A stretch of DNA of 39,532 nucleotides. Origin: a virus. Of this stretch, positions 18,983 to 27,307 are shown piece by piece. Each line of letters starts with the position of its first letter. Position 1 is the first letter of the stretch. The stretch is from the IMG/VR virus record IMGVR_UViG_3300004369_000046, positions 1 through 39,532 of that record. The stretch is one strand, 5' to 3'. The position numbers and the translations under genes are program-made. The notes below the pieces were generated by a model. That model searched no databases. It saw only the letters and a program-made list of their open reading frames with translations, and was not told the origin of the DNA.

Positions 18983-19435
18983 TTACTTTTCCTTAGCGAT
19001 ATCAAATTTAACGGAATTTTTTGTGAAGTCTTTAAGCATGCTCTCAGTACGCTTGTCGCCTACTATATCCTGCTTTCCTGTGTCATCTTCAGCATCTTGC
19101 TCTTCGGCTACAAACTCAGCACCATCTACGGCAACTAGCACGTTTGTAGCAGGGATACCAGCACGGTCAACAATTAAACGTTTAATACCAAAGTCTGTTG
19201 CTGGGTACTTAACTTCAATTTCAAATACGTGAGATTCAACAGGACCTAGTCTGTGGAACTCTGGCTGTTCGCTGATTGGTGTACGCTTTGCTTTACCCAT
19301 TGATTCTACCTGGTAGACGTCAACGGCATTCTTGATGCGATCCATTGTCTCTTTAGTTGGTTCAACACCAGCTAGTTTGACTTTAAACTGATAGGTTTTG
19401 TCAGTTTCAAAATAATATGTAGCAAATGTTTTCAT
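18983..19435 (-). CDS. Phage protein of the head/packaging block (150 aa)
   Basis: A 150-residue protein starting MKTFATYYFETDKTYQFKVK, with alternating beta strands (KVKLAGVEPTKE, VFEIEVKYPATD, IPATNVLVAVDG) over residues 12-105 and an acidic flexible tail (EEQDAEDDTG). It looks like one small alpha/beta domain plus an extension. No catalytic motif is visible. It follows gp16 (44-nt gap) and opens a series of five tightly packed genes. A perfect TATAAATA octamer lies 35 nt upstream. A structural or scaffold role is likely from position; I cannot name the T4 counterpart. Confidence 0.65.
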   Translation of the reverse strand: MKTFATYYFETDKTYQFKVKLAGVEPTKETMDRIKNAVDVYQVESMGKAKRTPISEQPEFHRLGPVESHVFEIEVKYPATDFGIKRLIVDRAGIPATNVLVAVDGAEFVAEEQDAEDDTGKQDIVGDKRTESMLKDFTKNSVKFDIAKEK

Positions 19436-19470
19436 TTCGTAATCCGTTAAAAATTTTATTTTATTTTATG

Positions 19471-19478
19471 TATTTATA
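19471..19478 (-). promoter_or_regulatory. Late-type promoter octamer (perfect TATAAATA)
   Basis: TATAAATA on the minus strand, immediately after the gp16 stop. Start expected near 19465, leader about 30 nt to the ATG at 19435. It would drive the five-gene head series. Confidence 0.6.
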
Positions 19479-19994
19479 CTAATTGTTTGATTTGTTTGCG
19501 TCGAGTAGTTGCTTCAATAGCTCGTCTCTGCTGATTACAACGCCTTCACTTTCCATAACACCGTCATCGTTATTTGAATCTTTTTTAATTTGGTGGTCTA
19601 GTTTTGCTTTTTGTAACTGTAGTTGCACCATCTTTAGCTTTTTATCCATCTTGGCTGTTTTAGCTGTGATAGCGTGTCCTAGTAGTCCGTTAGCTGTTTG
19701 TAAAATCATACCTGCAAATCGAGGATCTACATTCATACCAAGATCCATCAGGTCTTGAAACTTTTCTTGTGCTAAACTAGCAAGCTCATCCATTTCTTGG
19801 TCACTTGCTTCGAGGTCTCTGACTGTAGGGAGTGCAATGTTGATTTTATCAATAGCATTATCTACACTTCGAATAGTTTCTGTGTGTACTGCTATTTCCT
19901 GTCTGGTTTGTTCGACTGTTGGCTCATCTAGTTCTTTTGCTTCATGTACATCTGTAGAATCTAGATTAAAAAATTCTTCTAGCTTTTTTGTCAT
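19479..19994 (-). CDS. 16: Terminase small subunit (gp16-like)
   Basis: A 171-residue helical protein. The central part (AQEKFQDLMDLGMNVDPRFAGMI to KKLKMVQLQLQKAKLD, about residues 72-135) follows the T4 gp16 layout of two long helices that form the oligomeric ring: a helix, a PR-containing turn, a helix with Thr/Ala-rich segment and a Lys/Leu coiled coil. N- and C-termini are acidic and flexible, as in T4 (164 aa). It regulates gp17 ATPase and recognises DNA for packaging. GGAGG precedes the ATG with good spacing. Assignment rests on pattern, size and closeness to gp17; no invariant catalytic residue exists to check. Confidence 0.75.
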   Translation of the reverse strand: MTKKLEEFFNLDSTDVHEAKELDEPTVEQTRQEIAVHTETIRSVDNAIDKINIALPTVRDLEASDQEMDELASLAQEKFQDLMDLGMNVDPRFAGMILQTANGLLGHAITAKTAKMDKKLKMVQLQLQKAKLDHQIKKDSNNDDGVMESEGVVISRDELLKQLLDANKSNN

Positions 19995-20014
19995 TGTAGA
20001 CCTCCGTTACTATG

Positions 20015-20022
20015 TATTTACG
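20015..20022 (-). promoter_or_regulatory. Late-type octamer for gp16
   Basis: CGTAAATA on the minus strand; +1 near 20009 gives a 15-nt leader carrying the GGAGG of gp16. Confidence 0.4.
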
Positions 20023-20042
20023 TAACTTAGGTCTATAGATGA

Positions 20043-20068
20043 AAAAAGGCACCCTAAGGTGCCTTTTT
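20043..20068. terminator. Bidirectional intrinsic terminator
   Basis: An 11-bp stem AAAAAGGCACC/GGTGCCTTTTT with a 4-nt loop. It ends the TRAP-type gene transcript 20 nt after its stop and separates it from gp16. Confidence 0.9.
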
Positions 20069-20087
20069 CCTTAGTCAAAAATGCTAA

Positions 20088-21029
20088 TTATGCACGTTTG
20101 ATTGCATCAACGATAGCATGGTCGAAACCGTAATCCTTTTCGTAAAGATGAGCTGTGGCAGCGGCAAAACGCTCCTGCTCTTCTTTGCTTAGGCGTACAA
20201 CTTCAATGCTGTCTGCTTCGCAACGAGCTTGTGTCTTTTCAACATCAGCAATACTGATTGAACGCTCGTACTGTGCGGCAACTAGTGCGGCATCAGCAAC
20301 AATCTTCTGTTCAGCTTCGCTTAGTTCATTCCAGAAGCCTTCAGCAATTAGAATGCTTGTTAAGAATAAGCTATGCTCTGTGTGGTTAATAACTTTGGAC
20401 ACTTTGTTCTGTCCTAGTGCATAAACACGTGGGTATGTGCTTTCGCCAACTGAAACTGTTGAGTTGTCGATGTTTTCTGTTAGCTCTTCTAGTTCCATTG
20501 GAACAACTTCTGCACCCATTGCCTTGAATGTGTCAATAGCAACTGGTGAGAATGAAGTGCGAACCTTCATACCGCGTAGGTCTTCGATACGACGAACTGC
20601 TTCTTGTCCTGGAACAATGCGGAAGCCGCCGCTGTATGTGAAAGCTAGACCTTTAACAGCCTTACCGCTCTTAGATAGACCGTTTAGTAAACTTTTACCA
20701 ACTTCGCCTTCGAATACACGTGAAGCGTGATCGTGGTCTTTAAATAGGAATGGCATATCTAGCGCACGGAATTCTGGGCAGATCTGGCCTAGTGAAACTG
20801 TGTATGTCTGTGACATTTCAATTTCACGATTGTCTAATAGATCTACTAGGTCGTGCTTGCTAACTAGCTTGCCTTCTTGATACTTGTCTGAATACTCGCC
20901 TAGAGTCATTACCTCGATTTCAAATGCGCCATTGCTTTTTGAAGCAACTTCTGCTTCAAAAACTTTTGCGGCACGAATGAAAAGCTCGATTGGCTCGTGT
21001 GCGAGAACCCAACGGATTTTCTTTGTCAT
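20088..21029 (-). CDS. TRAP-transporter solute-binding (DctP-like) protein lacking a signal peptide
   Basis: A 313-residue protein with the fold pattern of DctP-type TRAP solute-binding proteins: WVLAHEPIELFIRAAKVFEAEV, FRALDMPFLFKDHDHA, AFTYSGGFRIVPGQEAV, LRGMKVRTSFSPVAIDTFKAMGAEVVP (with the conserved ligand Arg in KVRT) and the LTSILIAEGFWNEL region. Normal family members have a 20-30 residue export signal and work in the periplasm with DctQM. This one starts directly at the mature domain (MTKKIRW), has a good AAGGAG 8 nt upstream and no transporter partner genes, so it should stay in the cytoplasm or virion. It lies between gp16 and gp4, with its own terminator and a late-type promoter with a 5' hairpin, implying high late expression. 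Confidence 0.85.
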   Translation of the reverse strand: MTKKIRWVLAHEPIELFIRAAKVFEAEVASKSNGAFEIEVMTLGEYSDKYQEGKLVSKHDLVDLLDNREIEMSQTYTVSLGQICPEFRALDMPFLFKDHDHASRVFEGEVGKSLLNGLSKSGKAVKGLAFTYSGGFRIVPGQEAVRRIEDLRGMKVRTSFSPVAIDTFKAMGAEVVPMELEELTENIDNSTVSVGESTYPRVYALGQNKVSKVINHTEHSLFLTSILIAEGFWNELSEAEQKIVADAALVAAQYERSISIADVEKTQARCEADSIEVVRLSKEEQERFAAATAHLYEKDYGFDHAIVDAIKRA

Positions 21030-21073
21030 GATTTATAGTCTCCTTAATGGTTTCCGGAATTTAAAGGAATGCG

Positions 21074-21108
21074 AGAACCATATTACGGTTCTGCTACGTT
21101 TATTTACC
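21074..21108 (-). promoter_or_regulatory. Late-type octamer and 5' hairpin for the TRAP-type gene
   Basis: GGTAAATA (21108-21101, overlapping the gp4 stop) gives +1 near 21095. A 6-bp hairpin AGAACC/GGTTCT (21092-21074) begins 3 nt later. The leader continues about 45 nt to AAGGAG and the ATG. Confidence 0.45.
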
Positions 21109-21534
21109 TTTTCCTTGGTGGAATATCTGTTCTTCCGTGATTATTTTAAAATTTAAGCCTTTATTCTTACACCATGCTTTTGCGGCTTCCCATTTTACCA
21201 TGTTTAGCACTGCATATGCTTGGTCTCTTCTACTTTTAGCTTCTTGTAGACTTGTTTCTTTTTTGGGCTTAACTTCGATAACGTCTGCTTGATGCTTGCC
21301 ATTGCGATCAATATAATAGATCAAAAAGTCTGGAACGTAGATAGTTTGTTTACCAGTAAATGGATTTTTGTAATTAATATGTATCGCTTCGCTTGCCCAT
21401 TTAAGTATACTAGGATTATTGTCACAGAAGCGCATGAATACATGTTCCCAACTGCTACGATACGTAGGATCCCTTTTCCCTACATATTTTTCAGGATTTA
21501 GGATCTGATACTTACCCTGTGCATACTTACTCAT
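21100..21534 (-). CDS. 4: Head completion protein gp4 (TnsA-like nuclease fold)
   Basis: A 144-residue protein close in length and layout to T4 gp4 (150 aa). It shows the endonuclease pattern of the TnsA/restriction fold: Glu30 in RSSWEHVFMRF, Asp69 in VPDF and EVKPKK (E87xK89). NPSILKWASEAIHINY and FTGKQTIYVPDFLI are typical of the family. In T4 gp4 completes filled heads before tail joining and acts on DNA ends. Its ATG overlaps the preceding stop (ATGA), so it is coupled to the 127-aa protein in the series baseplate/tube protein, 127-aa protein, gp4. Confidence 0.88.
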   Translation of the reverse strand: MSKYAQGKYQILNPEKYVGKRDPTYRSSWEHVFMRFCDNNPSILKWASEAIHINYKNPFTGKQTIYVPDFLIYYIDRNGKHQADVIEVKPKKETSLQEAKSRRDQAYAVLNMVKWEAAKAWCKNKGLNFKIITEEQIFHQGKGK

Positions 21535-21914
21535 GGTAAAATATTTCGTTCAACATACTGATTTCTAACACGAGCTTGATCAGTCCCTAATAGACTAGTC
21601 CCAACTCTGTTTAAATTGAGGTACATGCAAAGATAAGTACTGAGATTGCCGATCGGAACTTTCTTAAACTCGTCTAACACACCCATTGGCTCTGCTCCAA
21701 TTTTTTGCGCTGTATACATAACTGCACTAGCAAGAGCTAAAGCGGCTTTTTTGTTACCTTTTGTATAGTATTCAAAATATGATATAATAGCATCATTCTC
21801 AGCGCCGCTGATATCCACAATTTTATCAAAGTAATTACTAAAATATCCGTCAGTTGATTTCGATGAACGAGTAATATCAACTTGATTTAGATTGGTAGGT
21901 ATATTATATGGCAT
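21531..21914 (-). CDS. Conserved T4-like virion-region protein (127 aa)
   Basis: A 127-residue helical protein, MPYNIPTNLNQVDITRSS..., with GYFSNYFDKIVDISGAENDAI (about 24-44), a Lys/Ala-rich helix, and a C-terminal NQYVERNILP. From memory, short proteins with a FSNYFDKP-like segment and a similar ending accompany structural genes in marine T4-like phages; I know no confirmed role. No enzyme motif is visible. It shares a TAATG overlap with the baseplate/tube gene before it and an ATGA overlap with gp4 after it, so all three are translated together. Confidence 0.7.
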   Translation of the reverse strand: MPYNIPTNLNQVDITRSSKSTDGYFSNYFDKIVDISGAENDAIISYFEYYTKGNKKAALALASAVMYTAQKIGAEPMGVLDEFKKVPIGNLSTYLCMYLNLNRVGTSLLGTDQARVRNQYVERNILP

Positions 21915-23164
21915 TATGTAAATATTCCGCTATTTCGTATCTCAGTCTCGACATTCTTAGAAGCTGTTAATGTGTTTGTAAATGTCGATGTACTCGGAAG
22001 TGTAAATTGTGCATTTGACAACTCAGTACTAAACTCGTCTACAAAATCATTTGTAGTACTTAACAAACTTCCGTTACTACTAACATTTGGACTTAGTCCG
22101 CCAATCTGTTTTAATGCACGGTCTACACTATTACCAAATTGGCTAATACCTTGAGCTATTGTTTTCCCAACAGGACCCCCTGTTGGAATGTTTAATCTAG
22201 AAGCAGGGTTTTGCCCTCTTAGAATGTCTTTTCCAATTTGTGTTAACTCGCCTTGGATAATAGATGATAGGTTTCCGTTTTTAAAGGTTTCTAGTACTCT
22301 AGCCCCTTTAACTATAGCACTGCCGATATTGCCATCGGCTAAATCGTCGACAATACTATCCGCAGTAGCAATAACACCCCCTGGACCTAAAATAGATCGT
22401 GTACCGCCGCCTGCTGGTGTTAACGGACTTGGAGTTTTATCATAATGAAGGTCCCCAAAGCCAGCAACAGTTTCGCCAGGGATCACATATCCACTGGCAT
22501 ACTTAACGGCTTCAAAACTGACTGTCATTTCGTTACTTAGTAACCCTTGGACATCATCTGCCCTATGATCTCCATGTTTGAATGCTGTGATTACAGGATT
22601 TATTAATGTATATTCTGAAAATCTTTTTTGTTGTAAACTGTAAATTCTAATAGCTTTAATAAACTGTATTTTATTTCCGCCAAGGCCGCTAGTATTACGC
22701 GGAGTATAGCCCCAGTTTTTTGCTTGTAAAGGATTGTATCTATGTTGAGCACTATATACTGAATTTTGATAATCACTGTCTCTAAAGAAGTAACTATAGT
22801 AGTCATACCAAAAATTACGTACAACGTTAGCTGAATCATCGTGAAAAGTAATTCGAACATCTTCGTATTCAATTTTAGTGTTAACGTGATCCCAACGATT
22901 ATAAGAATTCTTCTTCGCGGCGTTGATTCTAAATCCAGGCAATGCTACTTCTTTAACCAACATGCCTAGCTCCATCTGCTCGGTATTGCTGAGTTTAACT
23001 CCGATAGAAGGATTAAGTTCAAACGCTACATGGTATAGAAACCCATACTTAGGAGCCAGCCGATAGTTGCCAGAGACATACAGCTCAGAGGCATGAGAGT
23101 AATCCTTGACGTTGTCGCCAGTGGTAATTTGTTTTAAAAATTGGTTAATGCTTCCAGTGCTCAT
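21914..23164 (-). CDS. Tail-tube-like baseplate/tube initiator protein (gp48/gp54 type)
   Basis: A 416-residue virion protein. Residues about 25-225 show the tail-tube fold pattern shared by gp19, gp48 and gp54: LGMLVKEVALPGFRI, IEYEDVRITFHDD, NFWYDYYSYFF and MTVSFEAVKYASGYV. The last 150 residues are low in complexity, rich in Ser, Thr, Asn and Gly, as in proteins that sit between tube and baseplate. T4 gp48 and gp54 (364 and 320 aa) cap the hub and start tube assembly; I cannot decide which one this matches. The octamer at 23170-23177 lies 6 nt before the ATG with no RBS. Located directly after gp19 and its terminator. Confidence 0.75.
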   Translation of the reverse strand: MSTGSINQFLKQITTGDNVKDYSHASELYVSGNYRLAPKYGFLYHVAFELNPSIGVKLSNTEQMELGMLVKEVALPGFRINAAKKNSYNRWDHVNTKIEYEDVRITFHDDSANVVRNFWYDYYSYFFRDSDYQNSVYSAQHRYNPLQAKNWGYTPRNTSGLGGNKIQFIKAIRIYSLQQKRFSEYTLINPVITAFKHGDHRADDVQGLLSNEMTVSFEAVKYASGYVIPGETVAGFGDLHYDKTPSPLTPAGGGTRSILGPGGVIATADSIVDDLADGNIGSAIVKGARVLETFKNGNLSSIIQGELTQIGKDILRGQNPASRLNIPTGGPVGKTIAQGISQFGNSVDRALKQIGGLSPNVSSNGSLLSTTNDFVDEFSTELSNAQFTLPSTSTFTNTLTASKNVETEIRNSGIFT

Positions 23165-23169
23165 ATTAA

Positions 23170-23177
23170 TATTTATC
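23170..23177 (-). promoter_or_regulatory. Late-type octamer directly before the tube-initiator gene
   Basis: GATAAATA on the minus strand. T4 spacing puts +1 at 23164, exactly the A of the start codon, predicting a leaderless message. The terminator at 23185-23212 just upstream makes a separate promoter necessary. Confidence 0.55.
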
Positions 23178-23184
23178 TAAAAAA

Positions 23185-23212
23185 AATAGCCCGGTTTTTA
23201 TACCGGGCTATT
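23185..23212. terminator. Intrinsic terminator after gp19
   Basis: An 11-bp stem AATAGCCCGGT/ACCGGGCTATT, loop 6 nt, followed on the minus strand by a run of eight U. It lies 80 nt below the gp19 stop; 23213-23291 holds nothing that I can support. Confidence 0.9.
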
Positions 23213-23291
23213 ATTAGATTAACATGATCGAGATGTTGCAGATAGCTATCGTTCTTATTATTAGTTAAGGGTCGTCTGACTAATTTTAGTA

Positions 23292-23909
23292 TTAACCAGT
23301 TACTGCTGCCGCAACGTTTCTGCCAACAAGTGTGCCAACACCAACACCAACTGGTGATTGGATAGCATTGTCGAAACGAATGCTTAATTGGACTGTCATT
23401 GGCTCATTGTTATCATAAGCTAGTTCACCGTAGTTAACATTTGAAAGTAAACAACCGTATAACTCCCATGTTTCAATTACTGCTGGTTCTTGAGCGCCGT
23501 TACCGCCGTCTAGTACTTCGTAGCGTAATAGAAACTTGTAGTCAATACCGCTAGCGGCACTGGCTTGCTCTAAGAAGTCGAACTGCTTCTGTACTTGTTC
23601 ACCTACTAGGCGTGAGACGTTTCCGCCTGCATCATCTCGTAGGGTAACTGTAGTTTCTTGCCATTCTGGCTTACCTTGTAGGTATATTTTTGAGTTATAG
23701 GTATCGATTGTGATTGGGTTAAATGCAATCTGTGGTCTTGCGATACTTACAACTTGCTTAGTTAGTTCTGACTTAGGCTGGCTAACACCAAAATTATCAA
23801 AGCTGGCGCGGAAGCGATAGCTAAGTTTTGGCATTAGCAGACCTTGGCTACTTGGGCTTTGGTCTGTGGCCAATGGAACTGTAAATTTTGTTAAACTTGC
23901 AACTGACAT
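23292..23909 (-). CDS. 19: Tail tube protein gp19
   Basis: A 205-residue homologue of T4 gp19 (163 aa). The pattern SYRFRASFDNFGVSQPKS near the N-terminus, QVVSIARPQIAFNPITIDTYNSK, then ATVTLRDD-like ETTVTLRDD, and WELYGCLLSNVNYGELAY near the C-terminus are the strands of the tube fold. Hexameric rings stack inside the sheath to form the DNA conduit. It lies directly downstream of the tail sheath gene on the same strand, as in T4. AAGGAG and a GATAAATA octamer (23932-23939) lie upstream, and a strong terminator downstream, fitting a very abundant late product. Confidence 0.93.
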   Translation of the reverse strand: MSVASLTKFTVPLATDQSPSSQGLLMPKLSYRFRASFDNFGVSQPKSELTKQVVSIARPQIAFNPITIDTYNSKIYLQGKPEWQETTVTLRDDAGGNVSRLVGEQVQKQFDFLEQASAASGIDYKFLLRYEVLDGGNGAQEPAVIETWELYGCLLSNVNYGELAYDNNEPMTVQLSIRFDNAIQSPVGVGVGTLVGRNVAAAVTG

Positions 23910-23931
23910 GTTTTTAATCTCCTTATACAGA

Positions 23932-23939
23932 TATTTATC
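23932..23939 (-). promoter_or_regulatory. Late-type octamer for gp19
   Basis: GATAAATA on the minus strand, +1 near 23926, giving a 16-nt leader with AAGGAG. Confidence 0.6.
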
Positions 23940-23992
23940 TGCATTTGTTGAACAGCTAAGAGCGGTTACCCGCCCCTAGCTATTTTTAACTA

Positions 23993-26900
23993 TTAGATAC
24001 CGGCTGCGATATCACCTGGGTTCTTGAGGCGAATTGGAATGTAAATAAACTCAACTGCCTTCATTGGTTCAATCGCAATATCAACGTATAGTTCGTTTCT
24101 TGCAATACGTGTTGGTGTGTTGTTTGTATCATCACACACAACTAGGTAATCGTAAATACCACGTTTTGCAATTAGATCGTTGATTGCACCTTCGATTACG
24201 TTCTTGATTTGGTCTCGTGTAATCTTGTCGTTTGGTTCAAACAAGAATGCGTTACCAACATCTGCAAGGATTGTTCTAATGTAGTTAACAAGTCTTGCAA
24301 CGTTAACACGGTCCATACTACTTGCAACTGGGTTACGTGTCTTTTGACCCCAGCATACTAGACCAACACCTGGTAAGATTGTGAATGGGTTGATCTTGTT
24401 TTCGTATAGTGCGTCTCTGTTACCATTGTTAATACCGTTACGTACAAACCCGCCAGTCTTTTCATTGACGTAACCAATGTCTGTAGCATTGTCAACTAGA
24501 CCTCTGCGTACACCAGCTGGAGCAAACCACATATATGCGGCATTGTCATTCTTCAGATATGTACGTAGAGCCATATGACTTGCTGGCATAACGATTGTGT
24601 TACCGCTTAGGTCATTTGTCTTAGCATGTGGGTAGTAAACAGCTAGGTATGGATCAGCAGTGCTGAGACCATCGCCGTTTGTATTGTTTGCCCAGTTAGC
24701 ATAAGCAACGCTGTTAGCTGGTAATGTCATTGGTGTGTCACCAATGACAAACGCTGTATTTTTACGATCATTGTTTAGTGCAACCATGTTCGAAATAACT
24801 TCTGGATAACCCGGAGCACAAATAATGTTGTAACGGAATTGTTCTTCACGAATCTGAATGTTTGCATCTACTGCGGCTCTCATCGCTTTAACAACCATAT
24901 TACGCTGTGCTTGACCGCCCATGTAAGGTGATTGGTCGTCTTTTAGACCTGAAACGCTAACCCATGCATCCTTAACAACAGGAAGAGTAACATTTGGGAA
25001 ACTATTTTCGTTAAAGTAGTTGTTCACAAATTTCTTAACGTTGAATCCGCTTCTACGTGTGTTCCAAAGTAGCATGCCTCTTGGGAATAGCTTGTGATTA
25101 GGAGCATCTAAGTCTAGATAGTTTGAAACAATCAAGGACTTGATAGTTGGATAGTTGGCAGCAACAATGTCTGTTGTACCACTATTATCCCAACGTGCAT
25201 CAGCAAATACGATACCGTTCTGACTGAATCTGTCTCTTGCATCAATAGCTGACCAATCACCTGCTTGTGTATAGCGATATAGTTTTGGATAGTTAATTAG
25301 ATCACTTGTATCTAACCAAACATCACCAGCTACGATAGGACTTCCGTCTGTTTGTGTTACAGGCTTGCTTGCTGTAACAATAACACCGTTTGGATCTGTG
25401 TTTGTTAGGTTGTAACCACGAGCATCGTTTGCTAGTGTTTTATAACCTTTCCAACCATTGTCATTGATCATAATGTCAACAACTGTTGGGTCGCCATAGT
25501 ACCAATGTGTGCCATCGTCTGGCTCTTTGTATGGTGTTTCAAACTTTGATTCGTAGTCTAATAAGCGCCAGTTAGTAACATAAATTGTTCCATCGGCATC
25601 GTCGAGCCAATTAGCGGGTGTAAAGCCAGCTCCAGCAGCCATTGTACCTGTAATATCTTTAACAGTGATAACACCACCAGTTTCATGTACTAATGTAAGT
25701 GTTCCGTCTGCGTTTCCTTTACAGGTAACTTCTGGAATAGCATATGTATTAAACACTGTAGCCCATGAGTTAACGTCGGTAACTGAGACACCAAATGTAA
25801 CAGTGTAGTAGAACAATTCTTCAAATCCGCTACGGCTTACGCCAACTAAAACTTGTCCGCCACCAGCTAGACCTGTTGGCGTAACGGTTGCTTCCATTTT
25901 ACCTTGAGATGCTCTGTAGTACAATCTAACTTGGTTTGATAAAGGGTACTCGTCGTATACAGCAATCTTAGTTCCAAAAGGAATGCTGAAACCGTTTGCA
26001 ATAGGATCTAGTGCAAATTGTGCGGCAGCAAAGTCTTTAGAAACTGTTACTGTCTGAGCGACAAAGCTATCTGTATCGGCTACATACTCTTTTAGTTGTA
26101 GGTTCATACCGTCGCCTAGTGCTGAGGTTTTAAGCCAAACACTACCTGTTGGGCGAGGTTCTGTGTCACTTGCTCTCCAGCTTGGAACATCGACATACGT
26201 ACCGTGATACCATTCTGGAATATTATATGTGCCTGCTGTAATTCCTAGATCGTCTAAGATTGTGCCTGCACCGTTATCGGCAATTTCAATTTGACCTGTT
26301 CCGCCAGAGGTAGTTACTGCATTTTGGTTGCCATGAATTCTAAAGAAGCCGTTCTTTAGAGTAACAGTAAGACCTGTTAGACCAGCCGCCGCATTAAATG
26401 AATCTTCTAGTTCGTCAATAGTTGTACCGGTTAATGTAACTGTGATGCCATTAATGTCGATTGCATGACCGCTTGTTAGTGTTGGGCTGGCAACTGTTGA
26501 GCTGATAGTAGGAATACTTGCTTCCCATAGTTCATCGCCCACTCTGCGCCAACGACCAGTTTCGTCTTTAACATAAAGTCTGTTACGGAAGTCTGTAGTT
26601 ACTACAGCATAATCGCCAACAGCGCCAAGACCGGAAATAGGATAACGACCAGTGTTTAGTGTTGTTGGGTTTAGTTCTTCAACTGTATCGACTATAATCG
26701 GGGTCTTCTTGTTGAATGTATTTTCAGCGGCATCCCATTCGTAGACACCCCATTCTGTTAGACCAAGGTCTAGCCAGTTTGTTCCATTGGCTGGATCGCC
26801 TTTTGGACGAACGCTTGTTGCTTCTAGCTCTTTAAGGTTTACGTCTGCACGAACAGCATATGCGCGATTGATTACGCCCATTGCACTGTACGTAGCCATT

Positions 26901-27175
26901 AGTCCATACTCGTTTAACGGACTGCCATGAATTGGTGTTCCGCCTGCTGATTGCTTAAAGATTGGCGCACCAAGTGCAGAGATAATCTCTCGCTGTGAAG
27001 TAAACACTTGCAACTCTCCAGCGTTATCTTTTGTTGTACCGGTAGCAAGCGATCCATTGCTTACTTTATCTTGTTCTGTTGTTAGGAATATTAGAGGTAC
27101 TGTGCCGACTGCGCCCGGTACGTATGCGCTTTCGTCGGTTACGGATAACTCTAAACCTGGTGAAATCAAAGCCAT
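23993..27175 (-). CDS. 18: Tail sheath protein gp18 (long form, 1060 aa)
   Basis: A 1060-residue contractile tail sheath protein. The N-terminus (ISPGLELSVTDESAYVPGAVGT, then FLTTEQDKV) and the C-terminal sheath domain (INPFTILPGVGLVCWGQKT, RLVNYIRTILADVGNAFLFEPND, MKAVEFIYIPIRLKNPGDIAAG) are the conserved core of T4 gp18 (659 aa). The extra length lies mostly in residues about 190-700: inserted beta-rich domains, including GHAIDINGITVTLTG and a later VTVTFGVSVTDVNSW-type repeat, which should decorate the outside of the tail. A late-type octamer and a hairpin leader precede it; AAGGAA lies before the ATG. It is followed by gp19. Confidence 0.95.
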   Translation of the reverse strand: MALISPGLELSVTDESAYVPGAVGTVPLIFLTTEQDKVSNGSLATGTTKDNAGELQVFTSQREIISALGAPIFKQSAGGTPIHGSPLNEYGLMATYSAMGVINRAYAVRADVNLKELEATSVRPKGDPANGTNWLDLGLTEWGVYEWDAAENTFNKKTPIIVDTVEELNPTTLNTGRYPISGLGAVGDYAVVTTDFRNRLYVKDETGRWRRVGDELWEASIPTISSTVASPTLTSGHAIDINGITVTLTGTTIDELEDSFNAAAGLTGLTVTLKNGFFRIHGNQNAVTTSGGTGQIEIADNGAGTILDDLGITAGTYNIPEWYHGTYVDVPSWRASDTEPRPTGSVWLKTSALGDGMNLQLKEYVADTDSFVAQTVTVSKDFAAAQFALDPIANGFSIPFGTKIAVYDEYPLSNQVRLYYRASQGKMEATVTPTGLAGGGQVLVGVSRSGFEELFYYTVTFGVSVTDVNSWATVFNTYAIPEVTCKGNADGTLTLVHETGGVITVKDITGTMAAGAGFTPANWLDDADGTIYVTNWRLLDYESKFETPYKEPDDGTHWYYGDPTVVDIMINDNGWKGYKTLANDARGYNLTNTDPNGVIVTASKPVTQTDGSPIVAGDVWLDTSDLINYPKLYRYTQAGDWSAIDARDRFSQNGIVFADARWDNSGTTDIVAANYPTIKSLIVSNYLDLDAPNHKLFPRGMLLWNTRRSGFNVKKFVNNYFNENSFPNVTLPVVKDAWVSVSGLKDDQSPYMGGQAQRNMVVKAMRAAVDANIQIREEQFRYNIICAPGYPEVISNMVALNNDRKNTAFVIGDTPMTLPANSVAYANWANNTNGDGLSTADPYLAVYYPHAKTNDLSGNTIVMPASHMALRTYLKNDNAAYMWFAPAGVRRGLVDNATDIGYVNEKTGGFVRNGINNGNRDALYENKINPFTILPGVGLVCWGQKTRNPVASSMDRVNVARLVNYIRTILADVGNAFLFEPNDKITRDQIKNVIEGAINDLIAKRGIYDYLVVCDDTNNTPTRIARNELYVDIAIEPMKAVEFIYIPIRLKNPGDIAAGI

Positions 27176-27205
27176 CTTTTTCTTCCTTTGTTATAAGTAA
27201 CTTCA

Positions 27206-27245
27206 TAGAAAACACGTGATGTTTTCTAACTTAAATGTATTTATT
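27206..27245 (-). promoter_or_regulatory. Late-type octamer and 5' hairpin for gp18
   Basis: AATAAATA (27245-27238) gives +1 near 27232. A hairpin TAGAAAAC/GTTTTCTA (27228-27206, 8 bp, 7-nt loop) starts 4 nt later. The rest of the leader carries AAGGAAG before the ATG at 27175. Confidence 0.5.
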
Positions 27246-27293
27246 TTTATATGAAAAAATACGGTGCTTACTGCGCCCTTAATTAAGGTTTGG

Positions 27294-27301
27294 GTATAAA
27301 T
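27294..27301 (+). promoter_or_regulatory. Late-type octamer (perfect TATAAATA) before the 27308 gene
   Basis: TATAAATA on the plus strand; T4 spacing puts +1 at 27307, one base before the ATG at 27308, with no Shine-Dalgarno. Confidence 0.55.
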
Positions 27302-27307
27302 ACATGC

